Shown here one piece after another: positions 1-7,117 of a stretch of 23,808 nt of DNA; the first letter of the stretch is position 1; each line of letters opens with the position of its first letter. Source of the DNA: a virus; IMG/VR virus record IMGVR_UViG_3300032242_001467, positions 1 through 23,808 of that record; one strand, written 5' to 3'. The notes beneath the pieces are model-generated. The model did not search any database, was not told the DNA's origin, and was given only the letters and a program-made list of their open reading frames with translations. Position numbers and translations under genes: made by a program.

Positions 1-273
1 GTTACTCCAACCTGTATAGAATGTTTGAGAAGAACTACCTTGTGAGAATGATGTTGATACATAACTCAATGCTTTGTTATTGAATCGGTATCTTAACCAA
101 AAATAACGAGGTGTAGTTGTTCCTTTAGCAACGGTGTACTTTACTGAAATGGTATCACCCACTTTATAAGGTCCAACAGTTGTGATGGCTTGGTCTACAG
201 TCAATTGTGCCTGTGCCGTAAATGATAATAGAGATATAACTAATACCCCTAAAAATGTTAATAATTTTTTCAT
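1..273 (-). CDS. Exported protein, partial (C-terminus cut by window edge)
   Basis: The reading frame begins at ATG 273-271 and stays open for 91 codons to the window edge, so only the N-terminal part is present. It starts with a typical signal peptide (MKKLLTFLGVLVISLLSF, then TAQAQ), with likely cleavage after about residue 22. The mature part (LTVDQAITTVGPYKVGDTIS...) looks like a beta-rich extracellular domain, but I do not recognise a family. It starts one base after the stop of the 216-aa gene, so the two are probably co-transcribed and translationally coupled. With its neighbour it forms an envelope-directed pair. It could be a surface or virion-associated protein; the function cannot be judged from this fragment. 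Confidence 0.75.
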   Translation of the reverse strand, partial: MKKLLTFLGVLVISLLSFTAQAQLTVDQAITTVGPYKVGDTISVKYTVAKGTTTPRYFWLRYRFNNKALSYVSTSFSQGSSSQTFYTGWSN

Positions 274-274
274 A

Positions 275-925
275 TTACTTTTTTCCTAATAATTTTGTAA
301 TTAGCTTATCGGATGCTTTTTTCAGAGCGTTGCTAAGAGAAGTTTGATTAAATTTACCACCCTCATCAACTATTAACGTAGACATTGAGATTTCTGATGA
401 TGATTCTTCAACCACTATCTCTTTCTCCTTCTTTCCTTCTTTATATAGAATACCTTGCAATCTAACTACCACTTCTTCTTCTCCTTTATGGAATACTGAA
501 ATGTTAGTTTTGGTTGAAAGTACGTCCAAATAAACAATATTTACTTTTAAATGATATTGAGCATCTTGTGAAAGGTCATATCCTTTTTCTTGGATATATT
601 CCTCCAAAATGTTCTTTACTCCAAAAGCAAGATTACGATTTCCTGCTAATTTACCAATCTTAACTTGGTTTTCTACACCATCAACCCATACATGGTCTTC
701 TGCAACATACATAATGTTACCCGGTGAATTTTTAAATGTTCCATCGAACTTCCATTCTAACTGATTAACGATTTCTCTAGTTAATTCAGTTTTACCTGTC
801 ACTTCTAATACCACCATAAATATTTCAAATATTAATGCTAATACTACAAATAAACAAGCTAATTTAACAAATAGCATTGCTAATTGTTCTTTCCAATTTA
901 GTGCAAACGCTTTAATGTAAGACAT
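275..925 (-). CDS. Membrane-anchored protein of unknown function (216 aa)
   Basis: The protein has one strongly hydrophobic helix at about residues 15-40 (LAMLFVKLACLFVVLALIFE) and then a soluble domain of about 175 residues with alternating strands and helices, ending in a lysine-rich tail (KLITKLLGKK). The layout suggests an inner-membrane anchor with the C-terminal domain in the periplasm or cytoplasm. A Shine-Dalgarno-like AAGGTAAAAATC lies directly before ATG 925, very similar to the sequence before the Hsp20 start. It is followed after one base by the exported protein at the window edge. No host-type promoter is visible in the 160 bases upstream. I do not recognise the family. Confidence 0.8.
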   Translation of the reverse strand: MSYIKAFALNWKEQLAMLFVKLACLFVVLALIFEIFMVVLEVTGKTELTREIVNQLEWKFDGTFKNSPGNIMYVAEDHVWVDGVENQVKIGKLAGNRNLAFGVKNILEEYIQEKGYDLSQDAQYHLKVNIVYLDVLSTKTNISVFHKGEEEVVVRLQGILYKEGKKEKEIVVEESSSEISMSTLIVDEGGKFNQTSLSNALKKASDKLITKLLGKK

Positions 926-1021
926 GATTTTTACCTTTTAGTTATTACTATAACCAATTGCGGTAACGAAATTAATGAAATCTATTAAAAAAACCTATTG
1001 AGAGGGAACGTATTTTGGACA

Positions 1022-1060
1022 ATAAAAAAGGTTATCCAACAATAAATATTGAATAACCTT
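1022..1060 (-). terminator. Intrinsic terminator after the DUF5856 gene
   Basis: Arms AAGGTTAT (1028-1035) and ATAACCTT (1053-1060) form an 8-bp stem. The inside of the loop can pair further (CAATA/TATTG). Read on the minus strand, the stem is followed by TTTTTTATT. It lies 27 bases past the stop of the DUF5856 gene and closes the unit that includes the sigma factor. Confidence 0.75.
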
Positions 1061-1086
1061 AAAATAGTATTAATTTAAATATTAAA

Positions 1087-1458
1087 TTATTGTAGATTAA
1101 CTAATTTGTATTTTGTAGAGTATAATAGTTCAGAAACATTATCTAATTGATTTTGAATCCAACTATCTTGTAAATTTTCAGCTTTTCTTTCATTTCCTAA
1201 AAATTTTATTAATAAATCAAAATATTTAATAATATTTTCTGCTGAACAATCGTTATCAATTCCGTTTACAGGTTTAAATTCAATCAAACCATATTTTCCT
1301 TGATATGATTCTACCAATCCATCTATTAAACCTACGATTTCATCATAGTATATGTTTAATGCAGAATGTATTGCAAATGCGCCCGGTCCTTTTACTCCCA
1401 AATGAAATCTATGTACTTGTGTACGACTGTGAAAGAACATTGATGCTATATTTTCCAT
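1087..1458 (-). CDS. DUF5856 ferritin/Dps-like phage protein
   Basis: A 123-aa helical protein. The segment SRTQVHRFHLGVKGPG (about 11-26), followed by HSALNIYYDEIVGLIDGLVE (31-50), has the pattern of the first two helices of Dps/ferritin-like proteins: His-rich helix, short loop, His, then Tyr-Tyr-Asp and Asp-Glu positions that in the family bind metal. This arrangement is typical of the phage family DUF5856, which is common in T4-like phages. Whether it oxidises or stores iron, or binds DNA, is unknown. It follows the sigma factor gene by 6 bases and precedes a terminator, so it is the last gene of that unit. A copy of the ATATTTAT motif (1479-1486) lies 20 bases upstream of its start and may give separate late expression. 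Confidence 0.75.
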   Translation of the reverse strand: MENIASMFFHSRTQVHRFHLGVKGPGAFAIHSALNIYYDEIVGLIDGLVESYQGKYGLIEFKPVNGIDNDCSAENIIKYFDLLIKFLGNERKAENLQDSWIQNQLDNVSELLYSTKYKLVNLQ

Positions 1459-1464
1459 AATTTA

Positions 1465-2199
1465 TTAGTCTTGTTCTAATAAATATTGCTCTTCCCAAAA
1501 ATCATTACTTTTACTTACAATCATACCATTATCCAAATAATCATTTAACATTTTAGTTTGATGTTTTTTCATTTCGTTAACAACCTTAGTAATATAGTGA
1601 GTTTTACAATCTGTCATTTCTCTGATTAATAGGTATAAGTGTTTTTTGTTAAAGTTTTCTATAAATTTACTTCTTCTAAATAACTCTAATACTGCATCTG
1701 CTATTTGGATATCACGTTTCTTTGTAAATACTTTTGTTAAATTTATATCCCAATATTTTAACATTAATTCTTTAAATTCATTTAATTCCTCTCCAAATTG
1801 TTCTTGTTTAAAATCATTCTCAGGATTCCAACTTTCAGGCATTTCAGAAATTGGAGTTGTTTTTTTAAAACGTTTGTAGTTACCATTATTTTTAAGAATT
1901 AAATGATTCTTTGCTACAATACTAAAATAAGAGAAAGCCTTTCCCTTTCCTTCTTGAAACATATGTATTTTTTCAATTAAGGTAGAAACAACTTCCATTT
2001 GAATATCTGATTTTGGAACATCAAAATAAGAAAATTTGAAAGTATTTAAAATATTTTCTGCTAATTTTTCAAAAGCATATTGAATACTATCAACGTATAT
2101 TCTATTTCTTTCTCTTTGATTTGTTGTTTTATTATATAAAATAATTGCGTTTTCAGTATCTTGACTGAAATATATTTTATTCTTTCTTTTACGAGGCAT
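1465..2199 (-). CDS. T4 gp55-like late sigma factor (RNA polymerase sigma factor)
   Basis: A 244-aa protein that resembles the late-transcription sigma factors of T4-like phages. Those are small divergent sigma-70 relatives that redirect host RNA polymerase to late promoters. The best support is the central segment EGKGKAFSYFSIVAKNHLI (about 83-101), matching the region-2-like helix of these proteins with its KGKAxSYF core. A long charged helical N-terminal part precedes it, and a basic helical C-terminus follows (about 180-215). The acidic C-terminal end (NDFWEEQYLLEQD) may be a clamp-binding tail as in T4, but this is inference. The gene lies 2 bases after the 91-aa membrane protein gene and shares its host-type promoter (2496-2527), as expected for a late sigma made before late transcription. 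Confidence 0.75.
   Translation of the reverse strand: MPRKRKNKIYFSQDTENAIILYNKTTNQRERNRIYVDSIQYAFEKLAENILNTFKFSYFDVPKSDIQMEVVSTLIEKIHMFQEGKGKAFSYFSIVAKNHLILKNNGNYKRFKKTTPISEMPESWNPENDFKQEQFGEELNEFKELMLKYWDINLTKVFTKKRDIQIADAVLELFRRSKFIENFNKKHLYLLIREMTDCKTHYITKVVNEMKKHQTKMLNDYLDNGMIVSKSNDFWEEQYLLEQD
1479..1486 (-). promoter_or_regulatory. ATATTTAT motif upstream of the DUF5856 gene (weak late-promoter candidate)
   Basis: The minus strand reads ATATTTAT 20 bases before the DUF5856 start, inside the last codons of the sigma gene. It matches the motif found upstream of six other genes. It is weaker because it is in coding sequence. Confidence 0.25.
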
Positions 2200-2201
2200 T
2201 A

Positions 2202-2477
2202 TTAGAGTTCATTTTTATAGGTTTCAATCAGATTAATGATTTCTTTGTAAGCTCCACCAACTTCATCATCGGCTTCAAATGCTCCATTCATATCATATTC
2301 TCTCATAGTCTCTAATAGCGTTATCAATTTATCTAAAGTATTTTCTCTTTCAATTTCCATAGCATCTACATATTCATTTAATTCATCATTAGAACGAATA
2401 TATTGTAAACCTCTATTTAATAAGTAAATATTTAATATAATTGAAGCGGTTATTAATAATATTAATAATGTAATCAT
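2202..2477 (-). CDS. Small membrane protein conserved in phages (91 aa)
   Basis: One N-terminal transmembrane helix (about residues 2-20, MITLLILLITASIILNIYLL) is followed by a charged helical domain. The C-terminal block around MNGAFEADDEVGGAYKEI is of a kind found in many T4-like phage small proteins, where the hydrophobic anchor varies and this acidic block is kept. The function is unknown. It is the first gene after a strong host-type promoter, with an untranslated leader of only about 12-15 bases, and is followed after 2 bases by the sigma factor gene. Confidence 0.8.
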   Translation of the reverse strand: MITLLILLITASIILNIYLLNRGLQYIRSNDELNEYVDAMEIERENTLDKLITLLETMREYDMNGAFEADDEVGGAYKEIINLIETYKNEL

Positions 2478-2495
2478 GTTATTTTATTTATAATA

Positions 2496-2527
2496 CAAAT
2501 ATACAACTTTTTTTTGATATTACCAAA
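2496..2527 (-). promoter_or_regulatory. Host-type Bacteroidota promoter for the 91-aa/sigma/DUF5856 unit
   Basis: On the minus strand, -33 TTTG (2527-2524) and -7 TATATTTG (2503-2496) are separated by exactly 20 bases. The -33 element continues as TTTGGTA, as in most of its relatives in this window. The gene start is at 2477. Confidence 0.8.
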
Positions 2528-2528
2528 T

Positions 2529-2759
2529 TTAAGCCTCACCTATTTGATTTGAATAAAATCCTTTACTTAAAAAATCTACGGAAGCTTCTTCTTTAGCTTT
2601 GTTAATTTCATCCTTTGCCCATTCCATTTTAGAAACAAATCGAGCATCAAGCTTTTCTTCTTTTACCTTTTTAGTTTCAATTAATTCATCAACTAAAGCT
2701 TCTACTAGCATTTGTAATACTAATATTCTTTCATTTTGTTTTTGTAATAATTCTTTCAT
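2529..2759 (-). CDS. Small helical protein of unknown function (76 aa)
   Basis: A short, charged, almost entirely helical protein. Residues 1-35 (MKELLQKQNERILVLQMLVE...) have heptad-like spacing suggesting a coiled coil, followed by a Lys/Glu-rich middle and the end GFYSNQIGEA. It overlaps the 81-aa gene by 4 bases (ATGA), indicating translational coupling. I do not recognise it. Confidence 0.7.
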   Translation of the reverse strand: MKELLQKQNERILVLQMLVEALVDELIETKKVKEEKLDARFVSKMEWAKDEINKAKEEASVDFLSKGFYSNQIGEA

Positions 2760-3001
2760 ATTAATTGGATTGAGCCGGAGTAGGCATTTTCAAATATTGA
2801 ATTTAGTTCTTCTTCTACATTTCTAAGATATTCCTGCCCAAATGCCTTCTTTACCGATAATGATGTATATCCCATAGCCCCAGCCATTCGGATACACATT
2901 CTTTTATATTCCCAAACATCCATATCATTTGGTACTTCAAATTCTATTTTTGAGGCCTCTCTATTATCTTCTTCGTTTATAGTAAATTGAAACTTTGCCA
3001 T
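2756..3001 (-). CDS. Small protein of unknown function (81 aa)
   Basis: An acidic small soluble protein without signal peptide or membrane segment. The N-terminal half looks strand-rich (MAKFQFTINEEDNREASKIE) and the C-terminal half helical. It overlaps the 76-aa gene by 4 bases and starts 3 bases after the stop of the peptide-deformylase-like gene, so the three form one unit. The family is not recognised. Confidence 0.7.
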   Translation of the reverse strand: MAKFQFTINEEDNREASKIEFEVPNDMDVWEYKRMCIRMAGAMGYTSLSVKKAFGQEYLRNVEEELNSIFENAYSGSIQLI

Positions 3002-3003
3002 AA

Positions 3004-3576
3004 TTAAATAATTTGATATCCTTTTACTAAATATGAATCTACTTTTTTACTCTTTACAAATTCCATTTCATTATTAGGCCCTTGCAACATTACTCTTTCG
3101 TTTCTACCCGGTTCTTTATCTTTAATAACAGTATCTGAATATTTTCTAATTGTATCTGTTATATCAATGCCATCTATTGCATCAATTAATCTTTGTACTA
3201 TAACAGCTTCTACCAATCCCTCATCACCAAAAAATTCATTAGCATCTTTCCATTCATCTTTAGATGCTTTAAATTCAACTTTACCCAAATTATCAGTATC
3301 AATTACAACATATGGAAAACGAATAGTTTTTCTAACTTTTTCTTTATAAGAATCTTTTTCAAAATAAACTAAAGGTTGACTTGATGTTTTTGATATTTTT
3401 GGATTTACTAATGTAAGCTCATCTTCAATATTTCCTAAACGAATAGTAATTATTCTTTTATTAATATTAACATCCAATGCCGTAAACATAAAACCTTTTA
3501 ATTTTGATACAGCTTCTTTATATTTTGTTACATCATCTGCTGTAATTGATGAATGTTCAATTTTTTGTATTTTCAT
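3004..3576 (-). CDS. Peptide-deformylase-like protein lacking catalytic residues
   Basis: A 190-aa protein whose order of motifs follows peptide deformylase (PDF), which removes the formyl group from nascent proteins. By eye, GFMFTALD (28-35) and KRIITI (40-45) correspond to the PDF segment GxGLAAxQ...RIIVI. LTLVNPKI (54-61) corresponds to LVLINPEL. FEKDS (72-76) takes the place of EGCLS. VQRLIDAIDGIDITD (127-141) takes the place of IQHEMDHLxGxLFxD. All three catalytic sites appear changed: motif 1 Gln is Asp, the metal-binding Cys is Asp or Lys, and HExDH is RLIDA. Active PDFs are common in T4-like phages and cyanophages, so a PDF-derived protein is plausible, but it should not bind the catalytic metal. 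It follows the secreted nuclease gene by 19 bases. The assignment rests on my recall of the family. Confidence 0.6.
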   Translation of the reverse strand: MKIQKIEHSSITADDVTKYKEAVSKLKGFMFTALDVNINKRIITIRLGNIEDELTLVNPKISKTSSQPLVYFEKDSYKEKVRKTIRFPYVVIDTDNLGKVEFKASKDEWKDANEFFGDEGLVEAVIVQRLIDAIDGIDITDTIRKYSDTVIKDKEPGRNERVMLQGPNNEMEFVKSKKVDSYLVKGYQII

Positions 3577-3595
3577 AACCTTTTATTTTTGTATA

Positions 3596-4237
3596 TTATT
3601 TAAATTTAAATCCACTCAATTTTTCTACATCAGATACCAATACTTTATGTGAATTTATACCAGTTGGTTTATCAGTTGTATTGTTGAAAATATATGCCAA
3701 GTATTCTTTTGTTTTAACTACATATATAACTTTCCAACATTGTGTAGGAACTGCTACTTTATTTGTACCTATTGTTTTTGCAACACCAACACTCCCACAC
3801 CATACATGAACTGAATCATTATCTTTTGCAATTTGTCTTTCTAATACCTCTACCGATTTCCAATCTCCTGCATTTAAACTATGATATTGTGCAGTCATAT
3901 TTGAAAAATAAAAACACTCATCTTGAACTGCTGGAGTTTGACATTGATTCTCTGCAGCCGGCATATTGTGTCCTCTATCCGTACCACTACCAACATAATC
4001 AGCTGCTAGATTTGTTTCTGCTAATAATTGTGGGTCTGGTTTAAAATTATCTTTTCTAGCTAATGGAGTAGGGCATCCCACTTTAGCTTTTGTAATCCAC
4101 CATTCAACTTCTACTGGATATTTTTTTGATTTAGAGAAATGTGTTGTATAGTTGGTATGTTTAATAACCACTATATCTTGCGAAAATGTTACTATTACTA
4201 TTAATAAAGTAATAAATGTTAAGAAGATTTTTTTCAT
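3596..4237 (-). CDS. Exported DNA/RNA non-specific endonuclease (NUC1/NucA family)
   Basis: A 213-aa protein with a signal peptide (MKKIFLTFITLLIVIVTFSQ, cleavage near residue 19-20) and a DNA/RNA non-specific endonuclease domain. The signature DRGHNMPAAEN is at 87-97, with H90 as the expected general base. FYFSNMTAQYHSLN (109-122) supplies the metal-binding Asn N122, and E130 lies 8 residues later, the same spacing as N119 and E127 of Serratia nuclease. The cysteines at 55, 99 and 108 could form disulfides. The enzyme should act in the periplasm or outside the cell on DNA and RNA with Mg2+. Possible roles are cutting incoming DNA of competing phages, breaking down nucleic acid after lysis, or nucleotide scavenging (inference). 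The ATATTTAT motif lies 16 bases before the start. Confidence 0.9.
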   Translation of the reverse strand: MKKIFLTFITLLIVIVTFSQDIVVIKHTNYTTHFSKSKKYPVEVEWWITKAKVGCPTPLARKDNFKPDPQLLAETNLAADYVGSGTDRGHNMPAAENQCQTPAVQDECFYFSNMTAQYHSLNAGDWKSVEVLERQIAKDNDSVHVWCGSVGVAKTIGTNKVAVPTQCWKVIYVVKTKEYLAYIFNNTTDKPTGINSHKVLVSDVEKLSGFKFK

Positions 4238-4253
4238 AATTTTTGGTTTATAT

Positions 4254-4261
4254 ATAAATAT
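4254..4261 (-). promoter_or_regulatory. Candidate late promoter (ATATTTAT) for the nuclease gene
   Basis: The minus strand reads ATATTTATATATAAACC ending about 8 bases before the start codon at 4237. It is nearly the same as the sequence upstream of the 59-aa gene at 9517 (ATATTTATATATAAAG). It lies in the 24-base gap between two genes. Confidence 0.4.
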
Positions 4262-4438
4262 TTACTTTTTATCTTTAGATTCTATATATTCTTTTATTTT
4301 TTTATCTAAATATTCTATTGAGTCGGAAGTTCCTTCAAATCCCATATATTTTATATAAATTTTAATCTTATTTGGATTTTCTTCTAATTCTTTTTTCAGT
4401 TCTTCCAATTTAGGAAGATGGGCAGTTATATATGTCAT
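4262..4438 (-). CDS. Small protein of unknown function (58 aa)
   Basis: A short frame starting at ATG 4438-4436, overlapping the stop of the cupin gene by one base (TAATG), and ending at TAA 4264-4262. The protein is Lys/Glu-rich and largely helical (HLPKLEELKKELEENPNKIK, then a second helix ending ESKDKK). It fills the gap between the cupin and nuclease genes with the tight coupling seen elsewhere, so it is probably real. No family recognised. Confidence 0.6.
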   Translation of the reverse strand: MTYITAHLPKLEELKKELEENPNKIKIYIKYMGFEGTSDSIEYLDKKIKEYIESKDKK

Positions 4439-4824
4439 TATTCTAAATCGCTTGGTTGGTTTCTATAAATTCTATAACTATCATCATCAAAGTGTTGAGT
4501 ACTTACTTCAAATATTGTTGCTTCATCAGATAATGCTGTTAATTGGTGTGGTAATCCTTTTTTAATTTCAATAACATCTCCTTTTTGAATTTGAGTATAG
4601 CATCTTTCTCCGTTCTCAGTATCTATCCAATCAAATTGAAATGCTCCATTCTGAACATACCAAGTTTCATCTTTAATCATATGATAGTGCATTGAGAACT
4701 TATCACCTGAATTATTAAATACTAATAACTTTCCACAATAATCAGGATGATTATGTATCCATAATTCATATCCCCATTTTTTCTCAACTCTTTTAGGAGT
4801 TTGTATTTTTACATCGTATATCAT
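4438..4824 (-). CDS. Cupin-fold metal-binding protein
   Basis: A 128-aa single-domain cupin. Motif 1 is GDKFSMHYHMIKDETWYV (40-57) with the metal ligands H46, H48 and E53. Motif 2 is GDVIEIKKGLPHQL (82-95) with the fourth ligand H93. The pattern resembles mannose-6-phosphate isomerase-type or small sugar-binding cupins. The substrate is unknown; it may act on a sugar phosphate or bind a small ligand. It lies one base after the second 2OG oxygenase gene and overlaps the 58-aa gene, within the repair/nucleotide cluster that begins at the promoter 8013-8044. Confidence 0.85.
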   Translation of the reverse strand: MIYDVKIQTPKRVEKKWGYELWIHNHPDYCGKLLVFNNSGDKFSMHYHMIKDETWYVQNGAFQFDWIDTENGERCYTQIQKGDVIEIKKGLPHQLTALSDEATIFEVSTQHFDDDSYRIYRNQPSDLE

Positions 4825-4825
4825 A

Positions 4826-5446
4826 TTATAATTCTAATTTTGTTAATGCAGTGCTATTTCCAATAGTTCCCTTAAAAAAAGAATTAAAAGCTAAACTAAT
4901 CCTTGTTTCATTTCCTTTTACTGGTGGAACTCTATGAAATAGAGTCGATGGGAACAATAATAAATCATACTTACCTACAGTAAAAGTTACATCATATGTA
5001 TTATAATCATTTATTTTATTTGTTTTTAATTCAAAAAATCTAGAAAGTTCTTGTTTAACAAACTCAATTTCATCTATTTTTTTATCTGCATTAATATAAA
5101 ATACACCACTAATTATACTGTTTGGGTGATAATGCTGATGATGATATTCATTTGGTTTAGAATAATTTAACCAAGATTGAGTTAATACTAATTTAATTTC
5201 ATTTTTATTTATTGGTGAAAAAATTTCATTTAGATATATGTTTAATGCATTCTCACAAAATATTTTTATATCTTTCATAGATTCATCATCTAAACAATAA
5301 ACATTTTTAGAAGTTGTGTTACTATGATTTGGATTTACATATTTTTTACAATTATTAATAAAATCAATTTCAGATTCAGTAAATTCTCTATCAAATTTAA
5401 ATTTCATAACTGCCGTTGGGAATATAGGGTATATCTTTCCTTCCAT
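4826..5446 (-). CDS. 2OG-Fe(II) oxygenase family protein (T4-like phage type)
   Basis: A 206-aa protein of the putative 2OG-Fe(II) oxygenase family frequent in T4-like phages (PF13759 type). Features: QSWLNYSKPNEYHHQHYHPN (90-109), where the Fe-binding His residues are expected (H105, H107), followed by SGVFYI (113-118); then LLLFPSTLFHRVPP (162-175) with the distal Fe ligand H171, and ETRISLAFN (180-188) with R182 as the likely 2-oxoglutarate-binding Arg. The target is unknown; members may hydroxylate proteins or nucleotides. It is separated by 2 bases from thyA, and a paralogue sits on the other side of thyA. Confidence 0.8.
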   Translation of the reverse strand: MEGKIYPIFPTAVMKFKFDREFTESEIDFINNCKKYVNPNHSNTTSKNVYCLDDESMKDIKIFCENALNIYLNEIFSPINKNEIKLVLTQSWLNYSKPNEYHHQHYHPNSIISGVFYINADKKIDEIEFVKQELSRFFELKTNKINDYNTYDVTFTVGKYDLLLFPSTLFHRVPPVKGNETRISLAFNSFFKGTIGNSTALTKLEL

Positions 5447-5448
5447 AA

Positions 5449-6507
5449 TTAATTACTTAAAGGTGCTTTAATTGTTGGATGACAATGTTCGTTATAATAA
5501 TATAACTTAATTGAATCCGGTGTATATGTTTCTAATGTACCATCCAATACTAAATCATCACCATCACCTTTACCAGGCAATAAAAAGTGTGAACGAATTA
5601 ATTGTTCTTTAGCTTGCTCAATATGATTTAAATATAAATGAGTATCACCTAAATTTCCAATCAAATCATCTGATTTCATATTAACTTCCTTTGCTATGAT
5701 TCTTAATAACAAAGCGTATGAAGTGATGTTGAATGGCAATCCTAAAAATGTATCAACACTTCTTTGATTCCACATTAAAGAGATTGCTCGTCTTGGTACT
5801 GGATATAATTCATCAATTTCTTCGTGGTCACCTCTATGAAAATCAAATGGTTCAAATAACCCTTTATATGTTTTAGATGCCAAGTCCAAACGTTCTTCAA
5901 CACTTAACTCTCTTGTATAAATTTGAAATCCATAATGACATGGTGGTAAAACCATTTTATCTAACTCACCTACATTCCAAGCAGATACTATCAATCTTCT
6001 ACTATCAGGATTTGTTTTTAAGTCATTAATCAAAGTAGCTATTTGGTCAATCCATTTTTTCTCACCATCTCCTTTAACATACCAACCTCTCCATTGTTTA
6101 CCATATATTGGTCCTAAGTCACCCCAATATTTTGCGAAGGCATCATCGGTTTTAATTCTTTCAATAAAATCTTTTTGTGATACTGGTGTGTAATGTTGCG
6201 AATGTGTTTCTGCTAAAGTATCTACATAATTTTTATAAGCATCTCCGTTCCAAATGTTACAACCATTTTGGACAAGATACTGAATATTAGTATCACCTCT
6301 TAAAAACCAAAGTAACTCAGTAACAATTGATTTGAAAGGCATCTTCTTTGTTGTAAGAATTGGGAAGTTATGCTCAATATCAGTAAATCTTAAGTTGTAT
6401 CCAAATATTGATTTAGTTCCAGTTCCAGTTCTATCCTTCTTTTCTATTCCGTAATCCAAAATTGTTTGTAATAATGTTTGGTATTGTTTATCTACTTGGT
6501 TTTCCAT
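5449..6507 (-). CDS. thyA: Thymidylate synthase (ThyA)
   Basis: Makes dTMP from dUMP using methylene-tetrahydrofolate. Clear motifs: DRTGTGTKSIFG (25-36, phosphate-binding Arg), PFKSIVTELLWFLRGDTN (57-74), SRRLIVSAWN (169-178), catalytic cysteine in LPPCHYGFQ (C190), NQRSVDTFLGLPFNITSYA, and the C-terminal PTIKAPLSN. At 352 aa it is longer than the usual 264. One extra stretch lies at about 98-130. Another of roughly 45 residues (about 199-243, RELSVEERLDLASK... to PRRAISL) lies between the catalytic Cys and the RS.D dUMP-binding segment. All core residues are present, so it should be active. It sits between two 2OG oxygenase genes with 1-2 base gaps, downstream of the UvsE promoter. Its likely job is raising dTTP supply for replication. 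Confidence 0.97.
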   Translation of the reverse strand: MENQVDKQYQTLLQTILDYGIEKKDRTGTGTKSIFGYNLRFTDIEHNFPILTTKKMPFKSIVTELLWFLRGDTNIQYLVQNGCNIWNGDAYKNYVDTLAETHSQHYTPVSQKDFIERIKTDDAFAKYWGDLGPIYGKQWRGWYVKGDGEKKWIDQIATLINDLKTNPDSRRLIVSAWNVGELDKMVLPPCHYGFQIYTRELSVEERLDLASKTYKGLFEPFDFHRGDHEEIDELYPVPRRAISLMWNQRSVDTFLGLPFNITSYALLLRIIAKEVNMKSDDLIGNLGDTHLYLNHIEQAKEQLIRSHFLLPGKGDGDDLVLDGTLETYTPDSIKLYYYNEHCHPTIKAPLSN

Positions 6508-6508
6508 A

Positions 6509-7117
6509 CTATGAAGGCGTTTGTGATGTTATATTTGTTGTAAGTACCCATCTTTTTTCATCAGAATTTGATGGCTGTGTTCTATGTCTTATCCAACCGG
6601 GAAACATTAAAACATCTCCTGTTTTAACTTGTATTGTTTTCCAATTCCAAAGACCATCATCCTCATCATGTAAATAAAATCCTTTTTGAGTTTCTAATGG
6701 ATGTTTAAATTCTATGAATCCACTATTTTCAGGAACATTTAAATATGTTGCTATAACCATAACAGCTCCACTATGTAAATGCTCTTTTGTTGTACCACCT
6801 CTTAAATGATAATTAACCCAAGAATTGGATATAACATAATCCAAAGTTGATAATAATTTCCATTCTTTTTTTATTATGTGTAATGCATAAGGTCTTAACC
6901 AAGTATAAAAATCACGAAATTCATTACAAGTATGAGCGTATATAGGATTTGATACAGAACTTTCTCCATACCCATCTTCAATAGAAACTTTATGTGGAGA
7001 ATCTTTAATTAATTTTTCACAAATAGGTTCAATTTTATTCCAATCAAAATTATCATACCTAATTTTTAATATAATTGGTTCGAACGGAGTTATATCTATA
7101 ATATTTTGGTTACTCAT
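6509..7117 (-). CDS. 2OG-Fe(II) oxygenase family protein (second copy)
   Basis: A 202-aa paralogue of the oxygenase at 4826-5446, of the PF13759 type. The core NSWVNYHLRGGTTKEHLHSG contains the HLH iron-binding motif. TYLNVPENSGFIEF follows as the second strand. GDVLMFPGWIRHRTQP holds the distal His, and the Arg in KRWVLTTNI is the probable 2-oxoglutarate ligand. It overlaps the end of the UvsE coding region by 4 bases (ATGA) and is followed after one base by thyA. The substrate is unknown. Confidence 0.85.
   Translation of the reverse strand: MSNQNIIDITPFEPIILKIRYDNFDWNKIEPICEKLIKDSPHKVSIEDGYGESSVSNPIYAHTCNEFRDFYTWLRPYALHIIKKEWKLLSTLDYVISNSWVNYHLRGGTTKEHLHSGAVMVIATYLNVPENSGFIEFKHPLETQKGFYLHDEDDGLWNWKTIQVKTGDVLMFPGWIRHRTQPSNSDEKRWVLTTNITSQTPS

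Noticed and set aside
2485-2492. TATAAATA (minus strand), the classic T4 late promoter sequence
   Set aside because: A single copy placed between a strong host-type promoter and its gene. It does not recur before other genes, so it is probably chance in AT-rich sequence.
3763-4044. 93-codon plus-strand open frame
   Set aside because: Lies entirely opposite the nuclease gene, has no promoter or RBS, and its composition is the reverse-strand shadow of real coding sequence.
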